A DNA stretch of 64,000 nucleotides from Streptomyces lincolnensis (GCF_021173675.1 NZ_JAIHON010000006.1:310001-374000); one strand, 5' to 3'. Positions 32,176 to 41,073 are shown, numbered from the stretch's first letter. Notes: a model not told the origin generated them from the sequence alone. Translations and numbers: made by a program.

Positions 32176-34002
32176 CTAGAACGCGTCCTCGTCCAGCTCC
32201 ATCACGTCCAGCTCGACACCCTCGGCGACCTTGCGGGCCATCGTCACGCCGGGCAGGACGGTGGCCGCGAAGAACTTCGCCGCCGCGATCTTGCCGGTGT
32301 AGAAGGCCTTGTCCTTGGCCGACGCGGTCTCCAGCTTCTCGGCGGCCACGGCGGCGCCCTTGAGCAGCAGGTAGCCGACGACGACGTCACCGGAGGCCAT
32401 CAGCAGGCGAGTGGTGTTCAGGCCCACCTTGTAGATGTTCTTGACGTCCTGCTCGGTGGCCGCGAGGTCGGTCAGCATCAGGCCGACGATCGCCTCCAGC
32501 TCGACGGCCGCCTTGGCCAGGTGCTCACGGGCGCCGGCCAGCTCCTCGCCGCCGGTGCCGAGCGCCAGGAACTTCTTGATGTCCTCGGCGAGGGAGTTCA
32601 GCGCAGCACCCTGGTTGCGGACGATCTTCCGGAAGAAGAAGTCCTGGCCCTGGATCGCGGTGGTGCCCTCGTACAGGGTGTCGATCTTGGCGTCGCGGAT
32701 GTACTGCTCGATCGGGTACTCCTGGAGGAACCCGGAGCCGCCGAAGGTCTGGAGCGACTGGGCGAGCTGCTCGTAGCCCTTCTCGGAGCCGTAGCCCTTG
32801 ACGATCGGCAGGAGCAGGTCGTTCAGCGCCTCCAGGGCGGAGAAGTCCTCGCCCGCCGCCTCCTTGACCTGGATCTCGTCCTGGACGGACGCGGTGTAGA
32901 GGACGAGGGCGCGCATGCCCTCGGCGTACGCCTTCTGCGTCATCAACGAGCGGCGCACGTCGGGGTGGTGGGTGATGGTGACCTTGGGCGCGGTCTTGTC
33001 CATGAAGTTCGCCAGGTCCGGGCCCTGGACGCGCTCCTTGGCGTACTCAAGGGCGTTGAGGTAGCCGGTCGACAGCGTCGAGATCGCCTTCGTGCCGACC
33101 ATCATGCGGGCGAACTCGATGATCCGGAACATCTGGCGGATGCCGTCGTGCTTGTCGCCGATCAGCCAGCCCTTGGCGGGGTGCCGGTCGCCGAAGGTCA
33201 TCTCGCAGGTGTTGGAGGCCTTCAGGCCCATCTTGTGCTCGACGTTGGTGGCGTAGACGCCGTTGCGCTCGCCCAGCTCGCCGGTCTCGAAGTCGAAGAG
33301 GTACTTCGGGACCAGGAAGAGGGACAGGCCCTTGGTGCCGGGGCCGTGGCCCTCGGGGCGGGCGAGGACGTAGTGGAGGATGTTCTCCTCCATGTCGTGC
33401 TCACCGGAGGTGATGAAGCGCTTGACGCCCTCGATGTGCCAGGAGCCGTCCTCCTGCTGGACCGCCTTGGCGCGGCCGGCACCGACGTCGGAACCCGCGT
33501 CGGGCTCGGTGAGGACCATGGTGGAGCCCCAGGTCTTCTCCACGGCGATCTGGGCGATGCGCTTCTGCACGTCGTTGCCCTCGTCGTAGAGGATGCCGGC
33601 GAAGGCCGGGCCGGAGGAGTACATCCACACGGCCGGGTTCGAGCCGAGCAGCAGCTCCGCGTACGACCAGATCAGGGAGCGCGGGGCGGTGGTGCCGCCG
33701 ATCTCCTCGGGCAGGCCAAGGCGCCAGTACTCCGAGTCCATGAAGGCTTTGTAGCTCTTCTTGAAGGAGGCCGGGACCGGCGCGGTGTTCGTCTCCGGGT
33801 CGAAGACCGGCGGGTTGCGGTCGGCGTCCGCGAAGGACTCCGCGAGTTCGTTCTCCGCGAGGCGCGTCAGCTCCTCCAGGATGCTCTTCGCGGTCTCGAC
33901 GTCCATCTCCTCGAACGGGCCCGTGCCGTACAGCTTGTCGCGTCCGAGTACCTCGAAGAGGTTGAACTCGATGTCGCGGAGATTCGACTTGTAGTGCCCC
34001 AT
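32176..34002 (-). CDS. Acyl-CoA dehydrogenase, large (about 600 aa) type
   Basis: FAD-dependent beta-oxidation enzyme of the fadE5-like group, 608 residues. The flavin/substrate motifs are LTEPDAGSDVGAGRAKA, IEGVKRFITSGEHD, and the catalytic-Glu-region IDTLYEGTTAIQGQDF. Its N-terminal extension (MGHYKSNLRDIEFNLFEVLGRD) and C-terminal domain agree with long-chain/ETF-linked dehydrogenases of actinobacteria. The ATG at 34002 follows ACGGAG. Probably co-regulated by a TetR repressor: TTACCGACGGGTAG, an imperfect repeat, lies upstream near 34080-34100. Ends in a strong terminator. Confidence 0.93.
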   Translation of the reverse strand: MGHYKSNLRDIEFNLFEVLGRDKLYGTGPFEEMDVETAKSILEELTRLAENELAESFADADRNPPVFDPETNTAPVPASFKKSYKAFMDSEYWRLGLPEEIGGTTAPRSLIWSYAELLLGSNPAVWMYSSGPAFAGILYDEGNDVQKRIAQIAVEKTWGSTMVLTEPDAGSDVGAGRAKAVQQEDGSWHIEGVKRFITSGEHDMEENILHYVLARPEGHGPGTKGLSLFLVPKYLFDFETGELGERNGVYATNVEHKMGLKASNTCEMTFGDRHPAKGWLIGDKHDGIRQMFRIIEFARMMVGTKAISTLSTGYLNALEYAKERVQGPDLANFMDKTAPKVTITHHPDVRRSLMTQKAYAEGMRALVLYTASVQDEIQVKEAAGEDFSALEALNDLLLPIVKGYGSEKGYEQLAQSLQTFGGSGFLQEYPIEQYIRDAKIDTLYEGTTAIQGQDFFFRKIVRNQGAALNSLAEDIKKFLALGTGGEELAGAREHLAKAAVELEAIVGLMLTDLAATEQDVKNIYKVGLNTTRLLMASGDVVVGYLLLKGAAVAAEKLETASAKDKAFYTGKIAAAKFFAATVLPGVTMARKVAEGVELDVMELDEDAF

Positions 34003-34148
34003 GGCGACGGCTCCGTAAGAAAGGGATCGGCGAGGCACTCGTTCCTCGCGCTGGTTCACGTACCAACAAGTAGCTACGATGATGCTACCCGTCGGTAATA
34101 AGTCGCAACCCCGATCCCCTCATCTGTGACAGGTCCCACCGGAACGGT
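34003..34148. promoter_or_regulatory. Gap between acyl-CoA dehydrogenase promoter and dioxygenase-like gene end
   Basis: No gene is seen in this stretch. On the minus strand an imperfect TTACC-GACG-GGTAG element and a GTAGCTACTTG-like stretch precede the dehydrogenase start and may be an operator and -10 region. Confidence 0.3.
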
Positions 34149-35012
34149 TCACACCGGCACGGTCAGGCTCGCGGTGTACCCCCGCCCGACGTCACCGGTG
34201 ACCTTCGCGAGCTGCTGGTCGTGGCCGTCGCGGAAGACCATGTCCGACTCCAGGGACAGCTCGCCGAGGTTGCGCACGCTCTCGCCGTAGCCGTCGGTGG
34301 CGTACACCGTCTCGCTCACGTCCTGCGGCAGCGCGAGCTGCGAGGTGTTCGTGATGGACCGGGCCGCCGTGGCGTCGGCCAGGCTGCCGAAGACCTCGAA
34401 GTGGACGTGCGGCCAGCGGCCCGGGTAGCAGCCCGGGAAGATGCTCTTGAACGTGACCCGCCCCTGGTCGTCCGCCTCCTGGACGCCGCGCAGATAGTTC
34501 TCGTCCGTCACGCCGTCGTTGTACAGGGAGTACCTGCCCTCCCGGTCGCACTGCCAGATGTAGACGGCGGCGCCCTTCTTGGGAGTGCCGCAGCCGGAGG
34601 CGGCGTCCACCACCGTGAGCGTGATCGTCAGCGGCACGCCCTCGGCGGTGCCGCCCGCGGAGTCGCCGAAGCTCCTGGTGACGTCGCTGCGGACGACACC
34701 GCTCTCCTTGAGGACGTTCACGCCGTTGGAACCGTCGCCGGGGAAGGGGCCCTCGGTCTCCTCGGGGATCGGAGCGCACTCGGCGGAGCCGGAGGCGGCC
34801 GGCGAGGAGGCGCCGCCCGGGGACGTCTGGGAGGAGGACGCCTGGGAGGAGGGCGCCGAAGCGGCCGGCCCGTCCTCCGATGAGCAGCCCACCAACGGAA
34901 CCAGGCTCGCCCCCGCCATCAGCCGGATCATCCGGCGCCGGGCGAGGACGGGAAGGTCGTAGGAGAGTCCCCTGTCGTGCTCGTGGACCTCGTCGCCGTG
35001 ATGTCCGTGCAT
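34149..35012 (-). CDS. Exported lipoprotein with intradiol ring-cleavage dioxygenase fold
   Basis: The 287-residue precursor starts with an acidic/His-rich leader, then RRRMIRLMAGASLVPLVGC, a twin-arginine-like signal with a lipobox (LVGC), so it is likely exported folded and lipid-anchored. A Ser/Pro/Ala linker leads to the intradiol dioxygenase core: EETEGPFPG, AAVYIWQCDREGRYSLYND, FKSIFPGCYPGRWPHVHFEVFG, which includes the iron-ligand region GRWPHVHF (second His pair). The usual ligands (two Tyr, two His) seem present in the order Y/Y/H/H. The extracytoplasmic site is unusual for this family of catechol dioxygenases, though Streptomyces has others; substrate unknown. Note a second paralogue at 46686. 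Confidence 0.85.
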   Translation of the reverse strand: MHGHHGDEVHEHDRGLSYDLPVLARRRMIRLMAGASLVPLVGCSSEDGPAASAPSSQASSSQTSPGGASSPAASGSAECAPIPEETEGPFPGDGSNGVNVLKESGVVRSDVTRSFGDSAGGTAEGVPLTITLTVVDAASGCGTPKKGAAVYIWQCDREGRYSLYNDGVTDENYLRGVQEADDQGRVTFKSIFPGCYPGRWPHVHFEVFGSLADATAARSITNTSQLALPQDVSETVYATDGYGESVRNLGELSLESDMVFRDGHDQQLAKVTGDVGRGYTASLTVPV

Positions 35013-35063
35013 GGCTGTCCCCTTGCCCGTGCGGTGCCGTTCCGGTGCGCTCGGTTCCGGTGC

Positions 35064-35078
35064 TGTTGTCTGACAACA
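35064..35078. promoter_or_regulatory. Palindrome TGTTGTCTGACAACA, GntR-type operator
   Basis: Perfect 15-bp palindrome with a central T, about 50 bp upstream of the intradiol-type lipoprotein gene. It matches the TTGTC-N-GACAA pattern bound by FadR-subfamily GntR regulators; which regulator is unknown. Confidence 0.55.
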
Positions 35079-35207
35079 CAGACGTTATGAGCGGGGACGG
35101 CTAGAACACCAGGCCAGGGGCTGTCAAGTCACTGTCGATCCCCTGTCGGTTTGCCCGCCCACCCCGTAGCGGCCCGCCCCCCGGCCGCGGTCGGTACGCT
35201 TGCGCCC

Positions 35208-35687
35208 ATGTACGGATACGGCCAGCCCATGGACGGTACTGCTGCGCAGCAGCAGTACGCCCCGCCGCAGCAGCCCATGTCCGGCGGCAACGGCTACGGC
35301 CAGCAGGCGCCGCTCTACCCCGAGCCGTCCCCGCCCTCGCTCGCGGACGCGGTGCGGGCCTTCACCACCGGGCAGATCACCGCCGAGGACTTCCAGCAGA
35401 TCTTCGCCACCTCGAAGGTCTACTGCCCGCGCGGCGACAACCCCGGCTTCCTCGCCCTGCACAACACCCAGCAGCCGGTGATCCCCATGTTCACCTCGCT
35501 CAAGGAGCTGCGCCGGTACGCGGGCAAGGAGTCCAAGTACTTCGTCATCACCGGCGCCGAGGTCATCGACCTGCTCCCGACCGGCTACGGCTTCGTCCTC
35601 GACATGGAGGGCGAGCACCGCATGGTCTTCGACGCGAAGGCCGTGGAGCAGATGGTCGAGTTCGCGATGCGGCGGATGTACGGCTGA
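35208..35687 (+). CDS. SseB-domain protein
   Basis: 159 residues. The first 45 are Gln/Pro/Tyr-rich and disordered. The rest (SLADAVRAFTTGQITAEDFQQIF to the end) fits the SseB N-terminal domain: GFLALHNTQQPVIPMFTSLKELRRYAG and the phosphate-binding-like TGAEVIDLLPTGYGFVLDMEG. Two SseB-type genes commonly occur in Streptomyces, with no established function. ATG at 35208, no ribosome site close, perhaps leaderless. Confidence 0.82.
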   Translation: MYGYGQPMDGTAAQQQYAPPQQPMSGGNGYGQQAPLYPEPSPPSLADAVRAFTTGQITAEDFQQIFATSKVYCPRGDNPGFLALHNTQQPVIPMFTSLKELRRYAGKESKYFVITGAEVIDLLPTGYGFVLDMEGEHRMVFDAKAVEQMVEFAMRRMYG

Positions 35688-35724
35688 GAGCGGATGTACG
35701 GCTGAGGGGCCGCCGCTCGGCGGG

Positions 35725-36450
35725 TCACCGCGGGCGGCGCAGCGCGAGGCCGTCGAGGACGACCTCCAGGCCGTACGCGAACTTCATGTCCCGCAGCTCC
35801 GCGGGGTCCCCGGTCGCCTCCGCGTAGCCGGCGGCCAGGTGGGCGTGGCCCGCCGCGGCCTGCTGGGCGGCGGGCAGCAGACGGGCGACGAACTCGGCCT
35901 CGGTGGCGCCGGAGCGGGCGACCGTGGTGAGCCAGGCCGCCTCGGTGGTGCTCATGCCCGTGACGTACGCCAGCACCGTCTCGATCGCGCGTTCCGGCTC
36001 GGGGAACCCCGCGGCCGTGAACAGGGCGGCCAGGCGCTCGGAGAAGGACATCAGGTTCGGGCCGAGATAGGCGAGCCCGGCCTGCCCGAGCACCGAGGAC
36101 AGCCAGGGGTGCCGTAGCGCCGTCGTACGGAACGAACCCGCGGCCTCGGTGACGGCGGCCCGCCAGTCGGCGCTGTCCGCGGGCGGTACGTGGATCTCGG
36201 CTGCCACCTCGTCCACCGCCAGCTCCATCAGCTCGTCCTTGGTGGCGACGTGCCGGTAGAGGGAGGCGGCGCCGGCGTTCAGCCGGGTCGCCAGCTTGCG
36301 CATGCTCAGCGCCTCGACGCCCTCGGCGTCCAGCGTGACGATCGCCTCCCGGACGATCGCGGCGCGGCTGAGGGTGGGCTGGCCGGGCTTGTGCTCCGGG
36401 CGGGCCCATACGGACGGAATCGGATGATGCTGTGCGGTCCTGTCTGCCAT
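35725..36450 (-). CDS. TetR-family repressor
   Basis: This 241-residue repressor has its TetR helix-turn-helix near residue 40-80 (LSRAAIVREAIVTLDAEGVEALSMRKLATRLNAGAASLYRHVATKDEL), a classic pattern ending in YxHFxxKxxL-like YRHVATKDEL. The ligand domain follows TetR_C type. The ATG at 36450 with GGGGAG is preferred; upstream in-frame residues are not conserved and lie over operators. It is divergent from a DHA2-type MFS gene, the typical arrangement of a drug-efflux repressor pair; several TGCGWAC operators lie between. Confidence 0.93.
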   Translation of the reverse strand: MADRTAQHHPIPSVWARPEHKPGQPTLSRAAIVREAIVTLDAEGVEALSMRKLATRLNAGAASLYRHVATKDELMELAVDEVAAEIHVPPADSADWRAAVTEAAGSFRTTALRHPWLSSVLGQAGLAYLGPNLMSFSERLAALFTAAGFPEPERAIETVLAYVTGMSTTEAAWLTTVARSGATEAEFVARLLPAAQQAAAGHAHLAAGYAEATGDPAELRDMKFAYGLEVVLDGLALRRPR

Positions 36451-36471
36451 GACACTCCCCGGGTTCCGTGG

Positions 36472-36580
36472 TGCGTACGACATTGGTGCGTACGACGTTC
36501 GCATCCAGCGTACAGGGATGGCTACTTGCGAACGGTGTTCCGTCATGCGTACAGTGTTCGCATCGTCGGAACGGTGTTCT
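36472..36580. promoter_or_regulatory. Cluster of TetR operators (TGCGTAC-N3-GTTCGCA)
   Basis: Two near-identical 17-bp palindromes TGCGTACgacGTTCGCA (36487-36503) and TGCGTACagtGTTCGCA (36546-36562) share the arms TGCGTAC and GTTCGCA. A third, imperfect one is TGCGAACggtGTTCCGT (36527-36543). Half-sites occur at 36472 (TGCGTACGAC) and 36568 (GGAACGGTGTTC). They fill the gap between tetR and the MFS start, as expected for autoregulation and repression of the pump. Confidence 0.78.
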
Positions 36581-36594
36581 CGAAGGGGAGTCGA

Positions 36595-38124
36595 ATGCAT
36601 ACCGAAGCGCGCAACCCACGACGTTGGTGGATCCTCGTCGTGCTCTGCCTGAGCACGCTGGTCCTGGTGGTCGACAACATGGCGCTGACCGTCGCGGTGC
36701 CCGCGATGACCGCCGACATCGGAGCGAGCGCCCAGGACACCCAGTGGATCCTCGACTCCTACATCCTGGTCTTCGCGGGCCTCCTGCTCACCTCGGGCAG
36801 CCTGGGCGACCGCTTCGGCCGGCGGAAGGTGATGCTGATCGGCCTGGTGCTCTTCGGAGCGGCCTCACTGGCCGCGTCCCTCTGCACCGGCCCCGGCGAG
36901 GTGATCGCCGTCCGCGTCGCGATGGGCGTCGGCGGCGCGCTGATCATGCCGTCGACCCTCTCGATCCTCATCACCGTCTTCGACGAGGACGAGCGCGGCA
37001 AGGCGATGGCGGCCTGGGGCTCGGTGTCGATGCTGGGACTGGTCGGCAGCCCGGTCCTGGGCGGTGTCCTGATCGAGCACTTCTCCTGGCAGGCGATCTT
37101 CTTCATCAACGTGCCCGTCGTCGTCCTGGCCCTGGTCGCCGGGGTGACCCTCATGCCGGAGTCGAAGGCGCCCTGGCAGAAGCCGGACCCGCTGGGCGCC
37201 GTGCTCTCCGCGGTGGGCATGACCGCGCTGGTGTGGTGGATCATCGAGCTCCCGCAGCACGGGGCCCTCGGCGGCCGTTCCACCCCCACCCTGGTCACCG
37301 CGGTGCTGGCTCTGGCCGGCTTCGTGATCTGGGAGAACGTCACCAAGTCGCCCATGGTCCCGCTGGTCCTCTTCAAGCACCGCAACTTCAGCGGGGGGTC
37401 GCTCTCGCTGGCCCTCGTCCAGATCGGCAACGGCGGGCTGCTGCTGGTCCTGACCCAGTACCTGCAGTTCGTGCTCGGCTACTCGGCGATCGAGGCGGGC
37501 CTGGCGTTCCTGCCGCTGGCGGTGGCGGCGCTGATCGGCAACGGGGTGGGCGTCAAGCTCGCGACCGCCTACGGCAACCGGTGGGTGATCTTCACGGGGA
37601 TGCTGGTGATGGTGGCCTGCTTCGCCCTGATGACCACGGTCTCGGCCGACTCGGGCTTCACCGTCCCGGCGGTGGCCCTCGGGCTGCTCGGCCTCGGCGC
37701 GGGTCTCGCGATGCCGGCCGCGGTGAACGCGCTGATGGGCACGATCCCCGAGGACAAGGCGGGGGTCGGGTCTGCCCTGAACGACACCATCCAGCAGGCC
37801 GGTACCGCGCTGGGCATCGCGATCCTCGGCTCGCTGCTGTCGAGCGGCTACACCGCGCGGATGCCGGCGGGGGTGCCGGAGGAGGCGACGGGTTCGATCG
37901 CGGGGGCGCTGGCCGTCGCGAACGGTGACAGCGCTCTGGTGCGGGCGGCCCGGGACGCCTTCACCGCCTCGATGTCCACGACCTTCACGGTGAGCGCGAT
38001 CGGTGTCCTGGTGGCGGCGGTGCTGGCGACGCTGGTGATGCGGGACGGGAAGGGTGGCGGGGGCGGGCGGAGCGAGGCTTCGGCCGACGAGATCGCGGCG
38101 AAGGAGCCGGAACTCGTCCCCTGA
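36595..38124 (+). CDS. DHA2-family MFS drug efflux transporter (14 TM)
   Basis: A 509-residue H+ antiporter. The loop after TM2-3 has GSLGDRFGRRKVMLIG, motif C in TM5 is LGLVGSPVLGGVLIEHFSWQAIFFINVPVVV, typical of the EmrB/QacA DHA2 group. Fourteen hydrophobic segments can be counted. The C-terminus is a short hydrophilic tail (GKGGGGGRSEASADE). The ATG at 36595 (MHTEARNPRRWW) follows AAGGGGAG. Divergent TetR and its operators show that it is derepressed by a toxic compound. Confidence 0.93.
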   Translation: MHTEARNPRRWWILVVLCLSTLVLVVDNMALTVAVPAMTADIGASAQDTQWILDSYILVFAGLLLTSGSLGDRFGRRKVMLIGLVLFGAASLAASLCTGPGEVIAVRVAMGVGGALIMPSTLSILITVFDEDERGKAMAAWGSVSMLGLVGSPVLGGVLIEHFSWQAIFFINVPVVVLALVAGVTLMPESKAPWQKPDPLGAVLSAVGMTALVWWIIELPQHGALGGRSTPTLVTAVLALAGFVIWENVTKSPMVPLVLFKHRNFSGGSLSLALVQIGNGGLLLVLTQYLQFVLGYSAIEAGLAFLPLAVAALIGNGVGVKLATAYGNRWVIFTGMLVMVACFALMTTVSADSGFTVPAVALGLLGLGAGLAMPAAVNALMGTIPEDKAGVGSALNDTIQQAGTALGIAILGSLLSSGYTARMPAGVPEEATGSIAGALAVANGDSALVRAARDAFTASMSTTFTVSAIGVLVAAVLATLVMRDGKGGGGGRSEASADEIAAKEPELVP

Positions 38125-38268
38125 TCCCGTCGGGTCCAGTTGGATGAAGGTCGGGGTTCCTGTGAGGGGGCCCTGACTTTTCTGTGGGAATGCCTCCCGG
38201 ACTTTCGTCGTTGGGGGTGGCAGAAAGTTCAACGCTCAACTAAACTCGGAGCACGAGGAGGTACCGAC
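38125..38268. other. Intergenic region before pirin gene
   Basis: This 144-bp gap between the DHA2 transporter and pirin gene has no reading frame with bias. AGTTCAACGCTCAACTAAACTC (38226-38247) holds an imperfect GTTCAAC / CAACTAAA pattern of the kind used by MarR/OhrR-like regulators and lies 20-40 bp ahead of the pirin start; this is only a suggestion. Confidence 0.25.
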
Positions 38269-39240
38269 ATGCCTGCAGTGACCGTCGAGAACCCGCTGAC
38301 GCTGCCGCGCGTCGCCGCACCCGCCGATGCCGTGGCCCGTCCCGTACTCGCCGTCACGACCGCTCCGAGCGGTTTTGAGGGCGAGGGCTTCCCGGTGCGC
38401 CGGGCGTTCGCCGGGATCAACTACCGGCATCTGGATCCGTTCATCATGATGGATCAGATGGGGGAGGTGGACTATGCGCCGGGAACCCCGAAGGGGACTC
38501 CGTGGCATCCGCACCGCGGCTTCGAAACCGTCACGTACATCATCGACGGGACCTTCATCCACCAGGACAGCAATGGTGGGGGCGGCACGATCACGAACGG
38601 GGATACGCAATGGATGACGGCAGGCTCCGGTCTGCTGCACATCGAGACGCCCCCCGAGTCGCTCGTGATGTCCGGCGGCCTCTTCCATGGCCTCCAGCTC
38701 TGGGTGAACCTGCCGGCCAAGGACAAGATGAAGGACCCGCGCTACCAGGACATCCGTGGTGGCCAGGTGCAGCTCCTCACGACACCGGACGGCGGCGCAC
38801 TGCTGCGTGTGATCGCCGGTGAGTTGGACGGTCACCAGGGTCCTGGCGCCACGCACACACCGATCACGATGATCCACGCGACCGTGGCTCCCGGTGCCGA
38901 GATCACAGTCCCGTGGCGTGAGGACTTCAACGGGCTCGCGTACGTCCTGGCCGGCCGTGGTTCGGTGGGCGCCGAGCGGCGTCCCGTGCACCTGGGACAG
39001 ACTGCGGTGTTCGGTGCGGGCTCCTCGCTGACCGTGCGAGCGGACGAGAAGCAGGACTCGAACGCGCCGGAGCTCGAGGTCGTACTGCTCGGCGGTCGGC
39101 CGATCCGTGAGCCAACGGCGCACTACGGCCCCTTCGTGATGAACACCCAGGAGGAACTGCAGCAGGCGTTCGAGGACTTCCAGAAGGGGCGGCTGGGGAC
39201 GATCCCGGCGGTGCACGGGATGTCCGAGGGTGGACTGTAG
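38269..39240 (+). CDS. Pirin-family bicupin protein carrying the phiC31 attB-equivalent position
   Basis: 323 residues: an N-terminal cupin with the metal-binding pattern GTPWHPHRGFETVTYII (two His and Glu) and DGTFIHQDSNGGGG, and a C-terminal cupin. Pirins are metal-binding proteins, some acting as quercetinases or redox sensors. The start ATG at 38269 follows GAGGAG. In S. coelicolor a pirin homologue contains the phiC31 attB site (known); the peptide there, GTPKGTPWHPHR-like, is conserved here. From about codon 35 on the gene uses far more T/A-ending codons (GGT, CAT, CGT, ACA, GGA) than its neighbours, suggesting partial replacement by foreign DNA (see findings). Confidence 0.92.
   Translation: MPAVTVENPLTLPRVAAPADAVARPVLAVTTAPSGFEGEGFPVRRAFAGINYRHLDPFIMMDQMGEVDYAPGTPKGTPWHPHRGFETVTYIIDGTFIHQDSNGGGGTITNGDTQWMTAGSGLLHIETPPESLVMSGGLFHGLQLWVNLPAKDKMKDPRYQDIRGGQVQLLTTPDGGALLRVIAGELDGHQGPGATHTPITMIHATVAPGAEITVPWREDFNGLAYVLAGRGSVGAERRPVHLGQTAVFGAGSSLTVRADEKQDSNAPELEVVLLGGRPIREPTAHYGPFVMNTQEELQQAFEDFQKGRLGTIPAVHGMSEGGL
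38467..38514. other. Position equivalent to the phiC31 attB site in pirin gene
   Basis: This 48-bp stretch encodes VDYAPGTPKGTPWHPH and aligns with the known attB of phiC31 in the S. coelicolor pirin homologue. The AA/TT core dinucleotide is kept (CCGAAGG), but most codons differ synonymously from the attB I recall (for example TAT for TAC, CCG for CCC, CAT for CAC). So it may be a poor phiC31 target or an altered site. Confidence 0.6.
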
Positions 39241-39249
39241 TTACTTGGC

Positions 39250-39285
39250 AGATCGTCGGCCAGCTCGGAGGCCGGCCGACGATCT
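39250..39285. terminator. Bidirectional terminator between pirin and integrase genes
   Basis: AGATCGTCGGCC (39250-39261) and GGCCGACGATCT (39274-39285) form a perfect 12-bp stem with a 12-base loop, followed by TCTGCTC. It lies between convergent genes and can serve both. Confidence 0.8.
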
Positions 39286-39303
39286 TCTGCTCTGGGCCGT
39301 TGT

Positions 39304-41073
39304 TCAGTCGGACTCGCGCAGCTTCACGCCGCCTGCCCAGGTGATGCTGACGCGCGACGCGGTGGGCACGCCTTGTCCGGCGTAGCGGTATGCCTTGCGG
39401 ACCTCCACGTGGTTCAGGAAGATCCGGAAGAAGGCGCGTTTGTCGTCTCGGGTGGCCTGGTCCCACCAGGAGCCTGGACCGATGGGGTCCGAGCCGTCAC
39501 GCGGTAGCCAGGTGGAGCAAGGTAGTTCGACTTGCCTGCTGTCCCCGAGCTCGGCGATACGGGCGTCAAGTACCTTCATGCGCTCGGCAAGGGCGCGGTC
39601 GGCCTTGTCCCACTCGTCTTGTGCCACGGCGTCGATGAATCCGCCTTTCAGCATGGTGCGTTGCTTGTCCGCATGGTGCTTCTGGCGGGAGTGCCGCAGG
39701 TTCGCGCGTTCGGTCAAGAGGAGATCCCGCTCTTGCGCGACCTGTGAGGACTCCTGCTGCTCCTGCGTGTGCGCATACCTTGCTGATGCGTGTGCGAGAA
39801 CGGTCGTGGTCGCTTCATCGTCCTGCGCTGTCGCGATCACAGCGAGAACCCGGCGGGCTAGATACTCCTCGATGCCCTTCGAGCCGATGGACACCGTTCC
39901 CATGTGCTGACCCGGCTTCACGACCCGACGGCGGCACCGATAGTGCTTCTTGGAACCGGTTCCGCCGTGCGTCATGTATGACCCGCACTCGCAGTACAGG
40001 AGTTTCATCGCGGACAGAACTCCGGAGGGTGCGCCCTGCCAGCCCCCACCCCCGGGGTGACGGTCTGCGACCCACTTCTGAATGCGGTACCAACGCTCAG
40101 GGCTGACGATCGGCTCGTACGCCGGCACGGGGGCACCGTTGTCGTCCAGGACAATCCGGTACTCGGCGATGTTCTTGGTCGATGTGCCGTCACTGCGGAC
40201 GCCATACACGCTTTCGCAAGCGAATCCTGCGATGCGCGGATCAATCAGAATGCGCTTCACGGTGCCCCTGTCCCAGGGCGCGTCTGCAAGCTGTTGCGCG
40301 GTCCTCTTGCCGCGCGTCAGGTGCCCTTCGGCTTCGAGATGGCGGGCGAGTTTCCAGCACGAGCCGGACATGCCGCCCGTCGCGATCCACTCTTCGACGA
40401 TCTCCACCATGCGGCGGACGATCGGTGCTTCGTGCTCTTCGTCAGGTGTGAGGATCTTGAGGCTAATCGGCTTTCCGTCGGCGGACCTGCGTGTCTCGCG
40501 GACGAGGGTGAAGCCGAAGGGGGGCTTGCCTGTGTAACCGCCCAGGCTTGCTTCCAGGGCCTTGGCGGCCTTGATCGCGCGGCTCTTGTTCAGGCTCTCT
40601 TCGTGGTTGGCCTGAAGCTTGAACAAGAGCTCCATGAGAGCCAGAGGATTGTCGGTGTGGAACTCGCGGTGCTCGCCGACGCTGATGATGCGGACTCGGT
40701 TCGTGAGAAGCGGGCGCAGTTCGTCGTATGTCTCTGCGGCGTTCTTCCGGCTGAGCCGGGACATGTAATGCACCATGATCACGTTGATGCGACCGGCTCG
40801 TACGTCGCGCAGCAGCCGTTCGTAGGCGGGGCGTCTCACGTTCTTGAAGGCGCTGATTCCCAGGTCCTCGTACACCTCGACATGGGCCGGGGGGATGTCC
40901 CATCGGGCTAGGGCCTTCAGGCACTCTTCGTGTTGAGCTGCGGTGCTGGCTTCGCTGCCGGTGGTGCGACGCTCGGATTGGCGTAGGTACACACCCACGT
41001 GGGTTGCCATGCCGGTGACGGCTACAGGGCGTGCGGGGGTGGGCAGGGCAGCGCTAGAGTCGCTGTTATCCAT
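39304..41073 (-). CDS. Large serine integrase of the phiC31 clade
   Basis: This 589-residue site-specific recombinase cuts DNA through a serine. N-terminal resolvase domain: GVYLRQSERR with nucleophile S33, VEVYEDLGISAF, VIMVHYMSRLSRKN. Recombinase domain: GGYTGKPPFGFTL and RGTVKRILIDPRIAGFAC. Zinc ribbon: LLYCECGSYM with Cys pair and YRCRRR, then a coiled-coil-rich region and an end close to phiC31 integrase (GSWWDQATRDDKRAFF, GQGVPTASRVSITWAGG). Nothing is visibly broken. ATG 41073 is used; M22 (41010) is an alternative. No other phage genes, excisionase or portal genes are beside it. It lies directly after the pirin gene, the natural target of phiC31. Confidence 0.95.
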   Translation of the reverse strand: MDNSDSSAALPTPARPVAVTGMATHVGVYLRQSERRTTGSEASTAAQHEECLKALARWDIPPAHVEVYEDLGISAFKNVRRPAYERLLRDVRAGRINVIMVHYMSRLSRKNAAETYDELRPLLTNRVRIISVGEHREFHTDNPLALMELLFKLQANHEESLNKSRAIKAAKALEASLGGYTGKPPFGFTLVRETRRSADGKPISLKILTPDEEHEAPIVRRMVEIVEEWIATGGMSGSCWKLARHLEAEGHLTRGKRTAQQLADAPWDRGTVKRILIDPRIAGFACESVYGVRSDGTSTKNIAEYRIVLDDNGAPVPAYEPIVSPERWYRIQKWVADRHPGGGGWQGAPSGVLSAMKLLYCECGSYMTHGGTGSKKHYRCRRRVVKPGQHMGTVSIGSKGIEEYLARRVLAVIATAQDDEATTTVLAHASARYAHTQEQQESSQVAQERDLLLTERANLRHSRQKHHADKQRTMLKGGFIDAVAQDEWDKADRALAERMKVLDARIAELGDSRQVELPCSTWLPRDGSDPIGPGSWWDQATRDDKRAFFRIFLNHVEVRKAYRYAGQGVPTASRVSITWAGGVKLRESD

